A stretch of 64,000 nt of DNA from Abelmoschus esculentus (GCA_035048815.1 JAUCBN010000034.1:7914737-7978736); one strand, 5' to 3'. Positions 47,862-58,859 are shown, numbered from the stretch's first letter. Made by a program: numbers and translations. The notes: generated from the letters alone by a model not told the origin.

Positions 47862-48792
47862 TAGGGCTGTAAACGAATCGAACGAACACGAACGAAGGTG
47901 TGTTTATGTTCGTTCGTTTAACTTTAATCGAACAAATAAACGAATACAAACATAAATGAACACAAATTTTTTGCTCGTGTTCAGTCGTTAAGGATTATAG
48001 CTTGTTCATGTTCGTTTATGTTCATTTGTTTAAATGATAAACGAACGTAAACGAACGTAAATGAACGAATATAAATAAACGTAAATGAACATAAACGAAC
48101 GAACATAAATAACATACATAATATGTTAAATATTTAATATTTTGGATTAGTTCGATTAATTCAGCTAATTAACTGATTTTAAACCGAATTAGTCGATAAT
48201 TAAAATTAAAAAGAAAACTCTTAATTATTAGATGAAACCTAAAATTTAATTGATTAACCAATTTTGTTTTGGTTCGATCCATTAGCTTGGTTTAACAGAA
48301 CAATGAACACCCCTAGCCTATAAAAAAGAAGTTTTTAACTAGTCATAAAATAAGACTTCTCAACTCGAGTAACTCAAACTTTTTTGACTCGACTTACTTG
48401 ATCTAATGCTCACCTTTAGATATATGTGAATAAATTTAAACGAACATAAAAGAACGTATATAAATGAACATAAACGAACATACATAAATGAACATAAACG
48501 AACGAAAATAAATGAACGAACATAAACGAACAAATATAAATGAACATAAACGAACAAACATAAATGAACATAAACGAACGAACACAAATGAACGAATATA
48601 AACAAACAGATTACCGAATGTTCACGAACATAAATGAACGAACGAGCCCTTTGTTCATGTTCGTTAGTTTAACTAAACGAACGAAAAATCTTGTTTATAT
48701 TCGTTCGTTTAATAAATAAACGAACATAAATGAACTTCTTGTCAAACGATTCACAAACGATTCATCAAACGTTCAGTTCGTTTACGGCCCTA
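47862..48792. mobile_element. hAT-type non-autonomous element 4 (931 bp)
   Basis: Ends TAGGGCTGTAAACGAA and TTCGTTTACGGCCCTA are inverse complements. The 8-bp flank CATAATTT is identical on both sides (47854-47861, 48793-48800). The body has long arrays of AAATGAACATAAACGAACGA words. The 81-codon minus-strand frame at 48360 is a translation of this array. Confidence 0.9.
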
Positions 48793-48800
48793 CATAATTT

Positions 48801-49515
48801 CATATTCAATCTCATATATATATATATATATATTTAAAAAATCATATTCGCTGAAAGTTATATGTATGATTTAGAAGATTATCTTTCGTATCTTTCGAGA
48901 TCCACCTTATAATACGAGGTCAAAAAGTCAAAATAAATGATATTAACCTTATAAAAGAGAATTCTTAAACCATTTTCAGGTTTAAGTCACGTCGAGGTAC
49001 ACTGTATAAGAAAAACTACAAAATTCAATTTAATTTATCGTAATCAATTAGTTAATATATTGGTTAACCGTATTTTGAGATACGAAAAAAATTATTGACT
49101 TATCAAATTATCTATCGAGCTTTGAGAAAAATTTAATAAAAGACAAAAATAAATTTACTATCTATTTTACATCAAACAATACGTCGAGTAACTTTAATGG
49201 AAACTAAATATGTAATTTTATAAATTTTTATTAATTATCATATCATATTTTTACCACGTCCTCCTTTAAGATTTTAACGATAATGACTAAAATATGTCAA
49301 TTTAATAATTTTAATGACTTGGTTTATATTTTAATTCTTGTCATTCTTTTGATAGGGATTTAGCTATTAATTGGAATATAGTGTGAAATTATCTTTGTTT
49401 GGTTTGTAAAGATGATAGATATGGATGATTGTTTTGGATGAATAAAAGTTTAATTTATTAAAAAAAAAAATTAATGACTTGATCAAAGAGTCTCATAGTT
49501 TGAAGGTAAAAATAG
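48801..49515. other. Upstream intergenic DNA of the OCTOPUS-like gene
   Basis: Begins with (TA)n at 48816-48832. AT-rich, no gene or clear repeat boundary. Confidence 0.4.
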
Positions 49516-49522
49516 GTATCCT

Positions 49523-49529
49523 TATATAG
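49523..49529 (+). promoter_or_regulatory. Candidate TATA box of the OCTOPUS-like gene
   Basis: TATCCTTATATAGTTTAG lies about 95 bases before the first ATG; a start near 49553 would give a short T/C-rich leader. Plausible only by position and consensus. Confidence 0.4.
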
Positions 49530-49618
49530 TTTAGTGTCCATATGTGTAGCTTACCCTTTTTATTTTTAATTCATTTTCTTTCACTGACGCTTACTAATAT
49601 GAGCAGAGTGCTCTTCTC

Positions 49619-50815
49619 ATGCTACCACCGGTTATGAATCCCAACGTGGAGCCACTACTTCCTGTATTAGCAGCGTCTCACCCCCACCGTCTTTCCACCT
49701 CCTGTGACCGCCACCCTCAAGAGCACTTCACTGGATTTTGCCCATCATGCCTCTGCGAACGACTCGCTGTTCTCGATCCTTCCTCTTCTGCTACCGCTAC
49801 TTCTTCTCGGAAACCTCCCATCGCCTCCACTACTTCCATCGCCACCGCTGCACTTAAAGCCATATTCAAACCTTCAGGAGGAGGTGGTACGCGATCCGGG
49901 TTTTCCCCCGAGCTCCGGCGGACGAAGTCGTTATCGGCCTCGAAAAACGAGGGCTTCTCCGGGGTTTTTGAGCCTCAGAGGAAATCTTGCGACGTTAGGG
50001 TTCGAAACACACTTTGGTCACTCTTTCATCAAGAAGCAACCACTAACGGAAGGCCTTCTGGGGTTGCTGAAGCGGAGCCTCGAAATTCGGCTTCTTCTTT
50101 GAGTGTTGTTCAAGACCCTGTTTACGAAAGCAAAGAAGAAGACCAGAGTGAGAGTGAAACCGATCGCGACGGCGACGAAAATGAGATCATAGACGAACAT
50201 CCACCCAATGTGATTGCTTCTAGCGCGAATTTAATAGAAGAGAAAGTTGAAGAAATTGTGGAAGAATACGAAGAGGAGCTGAAGCCCATGAAGGAACATA
50301 TAGATCTTGATTCACAAACGAAGAAGGCTTCCGGCCGAGATTTCAAAGAGATTGCTGGGAATTTCTGGTCAGCCGCTTCAGTTCTCAACAAGAAATTACA
50401 AAAATGGAGGCAGAAACAGAAGCTTAAAAAGAGGGGAAATGGATGTGGGTCGGCGACATTGCCGGTGGAGAAGCCTTTAGGGAGACAATTCAGAGAAACC
50501 CAGTCGGAAATCGCGGATTACGGGTTTGGTAGACGGTCATGTGATACGGATCCAAGGTTTTCACTTGATGCTGCAAGGATGTCATTTGATGATCCGAGGT
50601 ATTCTTTAGATGAACCGAGAGCTTCTTGGGATGGATATATGATTGGGAAAATGTTTCCAAGGATACCAACAATGGTTTCCGTTGTGGAAGATGCTCCTGT
50701 TCCTCATGTTATCCGATCCGATACTCTGATCCCCGTCGAGGATCCGATTGCAATGAATTCCATCGATGAGGACGAATCGTTCCCCGGAGGGTCGGCTCAG
50801 ACAAGGGATCATTGA
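49619..50815 (+). CDS. OCTOPUS-like (DUF740) protein, C-terminally truncated
   Basis: 398 codons, uninterrupted. OCTOPUS proteins are plasma-membrane-associated regulators of phloem and vascular patterning in plants. Landmarks: Met6 (49634) is the likelier start, as family members begin MNP; conserved N-terminus HRLSTSCDRHP with Cys29 and CPSCLC (Cys41, 44, 46); ELRRTKSLSASK and GFSGVFEPQRKSCDVR (98-126); acidic stretch (170-221); NFWSAASVLNKKLQKWRQ plus a basic tail (248-272); GRRSCDTDPRFSLD and DDPRYSLDEPRASWDG (304-339); PGGSAQTRDH at the end. Family members continue after this point with a Ser/Arg-rich C-terminal third (roughly 200 or more residues), so the protein is cut short. Codon usage and G+C are unlike the flanking repeats. 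It may be a pseudogene or a truncated allele. Confidence 0.85.
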   Translation: MLPPVMNPNVEPLLPVLAASHPHRLSTSCDRHPQEHFTGFCPSCLCERLAVLDPSSSATATSSRKPPIASTTSIATAALKAIFKPSGGGGTRSGFSPELRRTKSLSASKNEGFSGVFEPQRKSCDVRVRNTLWSLFHQEATTNGRPSGVAEAEPRNSASSLSVVQDPVYESKEEDQSESETDRDGDENEIIDEHPPNVIASSANLIEEKVEEIVEEYEEELKPMKEHIDLDSQTKKASGRDFKEIAGNFWSAASVLNKKLQKWRQKQKLKKRGNGCGSATLPVEKPLGRQFRETQSEIADYGFGRRSCDTDPRFSLDAARMSFDDPRYSLDEPRASWDGYMIGKMFPRIPTMVSVVEDAPVPHVIRSDTLIPVEDPIAMNSIDEDESFPGGSAQTRDH

Positions 50816-51520
50816 TGGAGCTTTGAGAAATATATTCACCCCAGGGGTGTAAATGAGCAAAGCTTTGCTTGCACTCCCTCAGGGACGTAGCACTCACCAC
50901 ACAAAACTTGTTTTTAGATTCTTCCATAGGAGATGTGCATCATAATAGTCTCCAAGTTTCGAACCAACACCAAATGTACAACTATCCAATCTTCGAGTTT
51001 AACCTCTGTGGTTGTCTTTGGAATCGTTCCTTACACAAAAAACAATTTTTCTCTTCCCCTTAGACAAGTTTGAATCCCCCTTGCACATTCATCGTAGTTC
51101 TTACAACGTAATGGAAACTATATGATTTTAAATATAAACATAATAAAATGATCAGAAATTGACAATCTATTTTTAATATAAATGATAAGATTTTTATTTA
51201 AATCTATATGATTTTAAGCTCTACTGGCAATAATAATCTCACCAAACACTGAAAATGACAGTGCATCTCCAAGGCTACTTCTCAAGCTTCACTTACCCAA
51301 CAGCTCGTCTCCACCTTCACTTCCAAATTGAAAAAGAAAAATAGTAAAATGAACAAATGTTTCTTACATCCTAAGCAAAATGCTCAAGAATCTGTCTGGG
51401 AAAAAGCTTAGTTCACATTTTATTCAATATGTTGTCTGCACTAATCTGTATTCTATTATGTAAATGTTTTAAAAAGGACAATCTCCATTTATACGTCGGT
51501 TTGCGAGCACTTGAATCTAT
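50816..51520. other. Sequence replacing the 3' part of the OCTOPUS-like gene
   Basis: After the stop the sequence shows no DUF740 C-terminal coding in any frame. AGGGGTGTAAATGAGC at 50843 resembles the outer end of the hAT-type elements to the left (TAGGGCTGTAAACGAA), but no matching far end or target duplication was found. GCAAAGCTTTGC at 50857 is a small palindrome. Confidence 0.35.
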
Positions 51521-52147
51521 TGTGGGAAATAGGTAATGCTTGAATCCCACATGGATAATAAATACCCTTGAAAATGAGTATTTATTAAGGTATCTCTCTA
51601 CTTGTTGAGTGATAAAGAACAAGGTAGCCTCTTGCGCACCATTGTTGTTGTTCGGCTCGGCTTGGCTTGTGGTTATGACATCATGTCTGTGTGTGTACTA
51701 TCTTTTTAGAGAAATTTTCTCTTCTTTAAATGCGAAAGGTTTCTTCTACGGTCACTTTGATTTTATAGGTTGTATGAGTTTCTCTTTGAATTTTAAATAC
51801 TTAATATTAACAGATTATTTGAGATTTAAATAGATTTTATCTGTTATTATCAAATTATTTCAAATTTAATTAATTTAAATTTGAATATTAAATCAGATAA
51901 AATCTGATTTTCGAACGATTCTGCCCCTAAGTCCAGCCTATAAATAAGAGAGCTCTCTCTTAGTTTTTCTCATCCCATTCAGAAATTCATCTGTCTTACT
52001 TGAGAGAATTTGAGAGCATCCTTCTGTTCGACTCCGGTTCCGGCGATCATTACCGCTACAGTCCACTCTAAACTTTTGGTGTACACTGTTTGGAACGACC
52101 GTGCTAACCTTCGGGGGACAACCGCCTAAAGTTGCGAGTACACACAT
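51521..52147 (+). mobile_element. Probable 5' LTR of the plus-strand Copia
   Basis: Starts TGTGGGAAATAGG and I place the end at CACACA (52147). A TATAAATAAGAG box at 51939 followed by a CT-rich transcribed leader supports LTR identity; position 150 bases before gag agrees. No clear primer-binding site, so the right end is provisional. Confidence 0.5.
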
Positions 52148-52297
52148 TGGGGCGATTTGTTTCTAAGGCAGTGACATCCATACCACGCCATAGTCATATT
52201 TTATATCAATTTGTTCTTTCATTTTTCCTGTTAGTGATAACGCCCCTGTTTTGCAGTATATCCGAACCAACAGTTTAGAAACAAATCATTCTGCAAA

Positions 52298-53171
52298 ATG
52301 TCAGTTTCTTTGGACAAGTTAGTTCCAGATTTGTCCAAGTTAGATGCACTTGACGGGAACAACTACCGTAGATGGTCATTTTGGCCGAAGGAATGAAAAT
52401 GTGTAAAGTCCTTCAAGCCAATGTTCTGATCGAAAAATTTCCCAAGTCATGGTCCGATTACCATAACTCCCTTAAGCACAAGAAAATGGATATTCCATTA
52501 GTGGAGCTGGAGAGCCATAAGAAGATCGAGGAAGCCAATTGTTTAAAGGATAAGGTTTCTAACTCTAATGGTCAATTTCATTTTAAGGCTAACTTGGTTG
52601 AATCTGGTGGTGCCTTAGGGTCCAAACCCAAAAAGGTTATGAAAAAGGGTTATCAAAAGAATTCCACTAAATTTCAAAAGTTCACGAACTTCAAGAAGTC
52701 AACCAATGTGAAGGCCCCAGGAAAGCCTACCACTTGCTATGTGTGCGGACAAGTTAGACATAAAGCCTACCAGTGCCCACGCCGCTCAGACCGCCTGAAT
52801 GGCAATAGACCACAAGTGAATGTTGCAGAGGATGATAATGATATCATTGCAACAGTCGTTTCAGAAGTCAATCTGGTAGAAAATCTGGCTGAATGGGTGG
52901 TTGACATTGGTGCTTCTAGACATTTCTGCGCCAAAAGGGAGTTATTCACTAAGTTCGAGGATGGGAACAAAGGAGAACAAGTGTAAATGAGAAATTCTAA
53001 TAGTTTAGAGGTGTTAGGTAAAGGAAAAGTTTTACTCAAGCTGACTTTCGGTAAAACTTTATCTTTAAATAATGTTCTATATGTACATGCCCTGCGTAGA
53101 AATTTGATTAGTGGTGATTTATTGAATAAGGTAGACGTTAAACTTGTTTTCGAGGCAGATAAACTTATACT
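52298..53171 (+). pseudogene. Copia gag and protease, gag centre deleted, interrupted by another Copia
   Basis: ATG at 52298 opens with MSVSLDKLVPDLSKLDAL and GNNYRRWS, then after 52378 jumps directly into ILAEGMKMCKVLQANVLIEK. The central gag domain, usually well over 100 residues, is deleted. It continues through zinc knuckle CYVCGQVRHKAYQC (52735-52776; the expected Gly-His is VRH) to protease WVVDIGASRH, where the active-site DTG or DSG reads DIG. A TAA stop follows at 52984, then NNVLYVHALRRNLISGDLL to VFEADKLIL, where the minus-strand Copia interrupts at 53172. Confidence 0.75.
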
Positions 53172-54624
53172 TGTTGGGACCGCTGACACACCCATGGCGC
53201 AACGGAACAAAATTACGACGATATTTCCAGTGATCCATGTACGTTTAATCCGAAATAAGGAGGAAGAGATATGATGACTTACATTGGGTTCCTTGATAAG
53301 CAGCAAAACCAATAATTGGATCTGCTACAATCACGATCGTTTGACAATTCGAATCTTTAGACTCTACGAATATCGTCTCGGCCTCTACTCAGTTCACCCG
53401 GTTGAGAGCAAATCTCGAAAAACTATTTTTCATGATTTTAGGTTTTTGGGAATTTAGGATTCTCTGATATGACTGCTAGACCCAAAGATCCTTTATATAT
53501 ATATGTGAAACCCTATGTATAAGAGTTTTATTTCGAATTTGTTTAGGAAATAATTACTTTTATTATTTCCTTAAATTTCATAATCTATATTTAATTCAAA
53601 TTTGAAAAGGGATATAATTACTTTAATTATATCTTTTGTTTAAAATTCGGGATTAAATATAATCTACTTATAAATATATAGTTTTTTGCTCATTTTCAAC
53701 CATTGGGTGTGACCCTGTAGGCTCATTGTAACATTAGTAATAATATTAGAACAATTCTAATATTACAAACAATGAGTGACATCTAGCAATATATCATTGT
53801 CATCTAAGTTACAAGAGATCATGATTCGATGTATCATGTCCGTGACTAACTCTCTTAATGTATTACATCATTTTGTCCTTTTATATCTTTAATAGGAACA
53901 AGTCTTGGAATAATCACACTTGTATAGCCTATTTTAATGTTTCTTGATATTTAAAGTGGAAGACTTTTAATGAATAATTTGTGATATCTCATATCAACGT
54001 ATTCAAGCATGGTCATGCATTTCTAGTCTCAATCAATCAAGTGGCCTTTGATATATTTTCCTATTATGTAGGAAGGACAAATCCTATCTTGATCATTCAC
54101 ATCTCACTACATACATTGTTATATGTCCAATGTCAGTTTTTATAGTGTAACTAATTATGAGACACGTTTAACTGCATCAAAACATAAAAAAAACATTTAT
54201 TGAGATAGTAATAATCTCAAGTCTAAGGATCATACATATAGTTGTCACTATAAGCAATATCGTGACCATCACATAATAATCCAAGATATATTCTTATAAT
54301 GGGTCAATCCAATATATTATTCTCTACTAATATATTCATGTATTAATTTTGACATCTCTATGTCAATGACAACTCATTGTCATCAATTAATCACATGTTA
54401 GTCTTAAGCGTATTATTATTGTCCATACCCATAATAATACTTGACTAAGGATCTTTTAATAATAATACATATATTATTATATGGACCTTATTGTTTCTCG
54501 GTTTATGTTATACATTGACACATATATCTGAAAACAACAATGATAATGTCTTTATTCAATAAAATTGGTAAATAAAAGTATCCTTACAATCATCATATGA
54601 TTGGTCTTTGGGCATACTCTAACA
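53172..54624 (-). mobile_element. 3' LTR of the minus-strand Copia
   Basis: On the minus strand it starts TGTTAGAGTATGCCC at 54624, next to the polypurine tract AGGGGGAGAT (54634-54625), and ends GCGGTCCCAACA at 53172, 1453 bp. Junction 53171/53172 lies in the plus-strand Copia pol, so this element inserted there. Confidence 0.7.
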
Positions 54625-54634
54625 ATCTCCCCCT

Positions 54635-55338
54635 AGCACTAAGACCAATCACTCACATATCTAGTACCGAGTGACTCAGTGTGACGATCATGCTTCTGTT
54701 ACGTCAGAGGCTTCGTCAAGGGATCAACAATGTTATCATCCGTGTGTACTCTGCATATCTCCACATCTCCTCGATCTATGATCTCTCGATTGAGATGGAA
54801 ACGTCTAAGAATATGTTTGGATCGTTGATGAGATCTGGGTTCCTTTGTTTGTGCAATGGCTCCATTGTTGTCACAACGGAGTTCTATAGCATATGATATG
54901 CTTGGAACAACCCCTAGTTAAGATATGAACTTTTTTATCCAAACAACTTCCTTTGCTGCTTCACTGGCTGCAATATACTCAGCCTCTGTCGTAGAATCAG
55001 CTAATGTGTCTTGCTTAGAACTTTTCCAGCTTACAGCACCTCCGTTAAGGCAAAACACAAATCCAGATTGCGATCTTGATTTATCCTTGTCTGTTCGGAA
55101 ACTAGAATTAGTATAACCTTTTATACTAAGCTCTTCTTTGCCTCCATAGACAAGAAATGTATCCTTATTTCTTCTCAAGTACTTAAGGATGTTTTTGACT
55201 GCTACCCAGTGACTTTCACCATGGTTTACCTAATATCGACTTGTCGTGCTTAAGGCATACGATACATCTAGTCGAGTACATATCATTGCATACATGATAG
55301 AACCAATAACCGAAGCATATGGAATCTTACTCATTCTG
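54635..55338 (-). pseudogene. Copia reverse transcriptase tail and RNase H
   Basis: Minus strand: SKIPYASVIGSIMYAMICTR (55335-55275), then after a stop the 86-codon frame 55178-54918 with KGYTNSSFRTDKDKSRSQSG, FCLNGGAVSWKSSKQ and DSTTEAEYIAASEAAKE, the Copia RNase H. The catalytic Asp of the usual YSDA/YTDS motif reads Asn (YTNS). A stop follows before LGVVPS. RNase H degrades the RNA template. Everything upstream is cut off at 55339. Confidence 0.8.
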
Positions 55339-55513
55339 TAACATCCCAAAAATGGGCTTAAATGTTATCAAGGTCGGATCAAGGGTTCAGTTGACCGATC
55401 AAGCCAATTAGCCTAAATTCGGGAATTTATTTTTTTTATAAATAGTTTTCAAAGGAAATAAAATGTGGAAAAATACTCTAAAATTCTTATTCGGACTCTA
55501 TTTGAATTTGGTA
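55339..55513. mobile_element. Short Gypsy LTR-like end fragment
   Basis: Begins TGTAACATCCCAAAAATGGG at the broken Copia end. It does not match the corresponding part of the chromovirus 5' LTR (61643 onward), so it derives from another element or a strongly diverged end. Confidence 0.4.
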
Positions 55514-57136
55514 AACCAAAATCATGCTCAACGGCGTAATCAAATTATAAGGCAATAACCACATATTGTTCCAATTTATTTTCATGTTTTCATAAGCCAT
55601 GAGTGCCTTTTCAAACCATGCATTTTCAGCAATTAACACATGCATGCATTATTTCAAAATCAAAGTCATGCACTTCCAAAATCTCATGAAATCATCATTT
55701 ATAAAAGCCATTACTGAAATAGCCGAAACTTAAGGTAATGCATCAACATCATTTAAATCACTTACTCTTGAACTATGGAAAGTTTTCACACTATTCCATA
55801 TCCCCCAAAACAAAACCGAACCAATGCGATTCACTTTAAACCCAAAATCACTCACCGACAAACGAAACGAGCCCTCGCCGATGCTTCGACGGCAACGCCA
55901 ACGCACCAGCCACTTATGCACCTTCTTGCACTACCTCTACAACATTAAAAACAAAGCATATTCACATCATAACATTCTCAAAATAGCAGCCACATTAAAC
56001 CTTCACAAAAATATCGAAAACCTTGCCGAAAAGACCGAAAACTAAGCCGAAACTTATCCGAAACAACATCAGCCCTTAACCTTATGAATCTAACATCTAA
56101 TCCACTTCAAATATGAACCAAAAGCACTTCCAAACCATCCTTATACCTCCAGCAACATAAGAACACCAAAAACAGCCCCTAAAACAACCGAAAACCACCT
56201 TAAAACACCACTGATTGCATTATTCCGGGATTAATTTGTTGTTAACTCATTTCAAGACTCAATCAATCATTTAATTAACCTAATATCATAATTAAATCAT
56301 CCTAATTCCAGCATCAATTGATATCTAAAAAGATTTCACAAAAACTATCATAAAACTCATAGATCTTGAATTAGAAACACAAAATTAAATATCAATTGTT
56401 AATGGGCAAGCCAATACTTGGGAATTTCAATAAAGAACCTTAGAAAAAAAGATTAGAAATCAGAATTTTACCTTTGAGATTAACTCCACCAAAAAGATGA
56501 GAAATCCTCTCTTGATTTCCTTGAAAATGGATGTTGATTTTGCAAAATTGATGAGTAGGTTTTGTAGAGAATGAAAAGATGAGTAAAATGAAATAAATCT
56601 TATTGAAAATGAAGAAGAATTCAGCAAGTAATTGAAGAAATTTAGAGAAGAAGATGGAGAGAAAATTTTCAGAGAAAAGATGAGAAAATGGGAAGTTACA
56701 AAAGAAAATAAAATTATCATCTAAAATAAAACAATTTAAAAACATTTTTGGTGGATAAATCATTAATTAAAAATAAATTGGGTTTATGACCCTCTAAGGA
56801 TTCTAAGTATGGGTTATTTTCAAATTTAGTCACTAAAAATCCTTATTTCCAAAAATTATTAATTAAATCCCCAAATCTTTTCCAAAATTTCAATTTAGTC
56901 ACTAGTACATAATTACACTTAATTAAAAATCAAATTAAAGTTCAAATAATATTCTTTTAACTTTAAAACACCATTTTAATATTTTTAGAATCATTTCACA
57001 AAATTATTACTTATCCGATTAAAATATTATTATTTTAATTTTTCCCGGAATAACGAACCCTAGGCATCCGATTCGACCCGAATCGAATTTCCCCAACTAA
57101 CACTGAAGCTACTAACCCCCAAACCGGGATGTTACA
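55514..57136 (-). mobile_element. 3' LTR of the chromovirus, truncated at its far end
   Basis: Minus strand starts TGTAACATCCCGGTTTGGGG at 57136. Homology to the 5' LTR stops at 55514 (equivalent to 63470), so the final 1827 bp, including the block with GGTATCGATACC palindromes and the 49-bp tandem repeat, is missing. Frames at 56440-56763 are translations of the T/A-rich part. Confidence 0.75.
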
Positions 57137-58852
57137 ACTCTCCCCCTTTTACGAAAATTTCGTCCTCGAAATTCTTACCTGAAGCAAACAAGTGAGGAAA
57201 CTGCCCCACCATACTTTTCCTTATCTCCCAAGTTGCCTCTTCAACACCTCGGTGTCTCCAAAGCACTTTAACCAAATCTATGGTCTTCCCTCGAAGAACC
57301 TTTGTATCCACATCTAAAATCTTCACCGGTTCTTCCTCATAACTCATATACGCTCTTAACTCAATTTCCTCAACCGGAACAACATGAGAGGGATCTGATC
57401 TATACCTATGAAGCATCGATACATGAAAAACATCATGCATCCTACTCAACTCTTCCGGCAACCTCAACTGATAAGCAACCGAACCAACACGCTCCAACAC
57501 CTCATACGGTCCAATGAAACGAGGACTTAACTTACCCTTACGTCCAAACCTCATCACTTTCTTCCTTGGCGAAACCTTTTGAAACACTTTGTCCCCGACA
57601 TCATATTCTATCTCTCCACGCTTCAAATCGGCATAAGACTTCTGTCTATCTGAAACCTCCTTGAGCTTAGCACAAATAAGCTTAATATTCTCATCCATAT
57701 CTTTCAACACTTGTACTAAAGAAACATATTTTTGTCCAACTTCCTTCCAACATAAAGGTGTACGACACCTACGCCCATATAAAGCCTCAAACGGTGCCAT
57801 CTGTATACTTGCCTGATAATTATTATTGTAAGAAAACTCCACCAAAGACAACTGCTTCTCCCAAGAACCTTGAAACTCAATGATGCAACATCTCAACATA
57901 TCCTCCAAAGTTTGAATAACACGTTCAGACTGACCATCCGTCTGTGGATGATAAGCTGTACTAAAGCTAAGCCTCGTACCCAAAGCAACTTGCAAACACT
58001 TCCAAAACTTAGAGGTAAAACGCGGATCTCTATCCGATATGATCAACTTAAGCACACCATGCAACTTCACCACCTCAGAAACATACAACCCCGCTAACTT
58101 ATCCATAGAGTACGTCGTATGCACGACAAGAAAATGTGCACACTTCGTAAACCTATCAACAATCACCCATATAGAATCCTTTTTTGGATGGCGTCAAGGG
58201 TAACCCCGTCACAAAATCCATAGTCACTCTCTCCCACTTCCATTCCAGCACTTGAACCGTTTACAACAACCATGTAGGAAACTGATGTTCAACTTTCACC
58301 CGCTGACACACCATACACCGCGACACAAACTCCGTCACATACTTCTTCAACCAACCAAAAAATATACACTTTTGAGATTCATGTATCTTTACACTACCCG
58401 GATGCATAACAAACGGACTAGTATGAGCTTCTACCAAGATAGCTTGTCTCAGCTCAACACCATCTGGCACCACAATCCGACCTTTAAAACACAAAACCTC
58501 ATCATCATCAAAATGATATTCGGTCGATCTACCTTCAGCGACATCTTCCACAATAGGCACCCAAGCCTCATCCTTCAACTGTTTCACCTTTATCATTTCT
58601 ACCAAAAACAGGTTTTACCTACGACTCCGTCACAAAACCATTTTCCTTTTAAATATTCCACTTAGCAACCATAGCTCTTAACTCCACCGCTGTCTTACGA
58701 CTCAAAGCATCAGTTACCATGTTAGCTTTTCCCGGATGATACTCAATAGACAAACAAACATTTACCCTCTTCGGACAAACAACAAATTCGTCCCTCACAC
58801 TGAAGCAACAACGCACAAACCACCACACTACTTCATCTTTCACAAAAAACAT
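57132..58852 (-). pseudogene. Chromovirus pol: RNase H tail, integrase, chromodomain
   Basis: Reading from 58852: RNase H end EYHPGKANMVTDALSRK; integrase zinc-binding HHCC domain (H-x4-H in AHTSPFVMHPG, CMVCQRVKVEHQ) at about 58470-58290; core with the first Asp in a TMDF context (58235-58215), second in IISDRDPRFTSKFW and Glu in YHPQTDGQSERV; then the GPF/Y-like PRFIGPYEVLERVG; then a chromodomain PVKILDVDTKVLRGKTIDLV through WEIRKSM. Breaks: a TAA for Gln near 58262 and one extra base in an A-run at 58180-58185 that separates the first Asp from the rest. The terminal 344-codon frame (58166-57132) is intact and ends at a stop supplied by the LTR. Confidence 0.85.
57137..57150 (-). promoter_or_regulatory. 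Polypurine tract of the chromovirus
   Basis: Minus strand AAAAGGGGGAGAGT immediately before the LTR TGTAAC. It also encodes the last residues of pol. Confidence 0.8.
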
Positions 58853-58859
58853 AACTCAA

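Noticed and set aside
48360..48605. 81-codon Phe/Val/Tyr-rich frame as a small membrane protein
   Set aside because: It is the translation of the AACGAACATAAA word array in hAT-type element 4.
49704..50927. Several overlapping open frames on both strands across the OCTOPUS-like gene
   Set aside because: They are shadows of the conserved frame 49619-50815; none has recognisable motifs.
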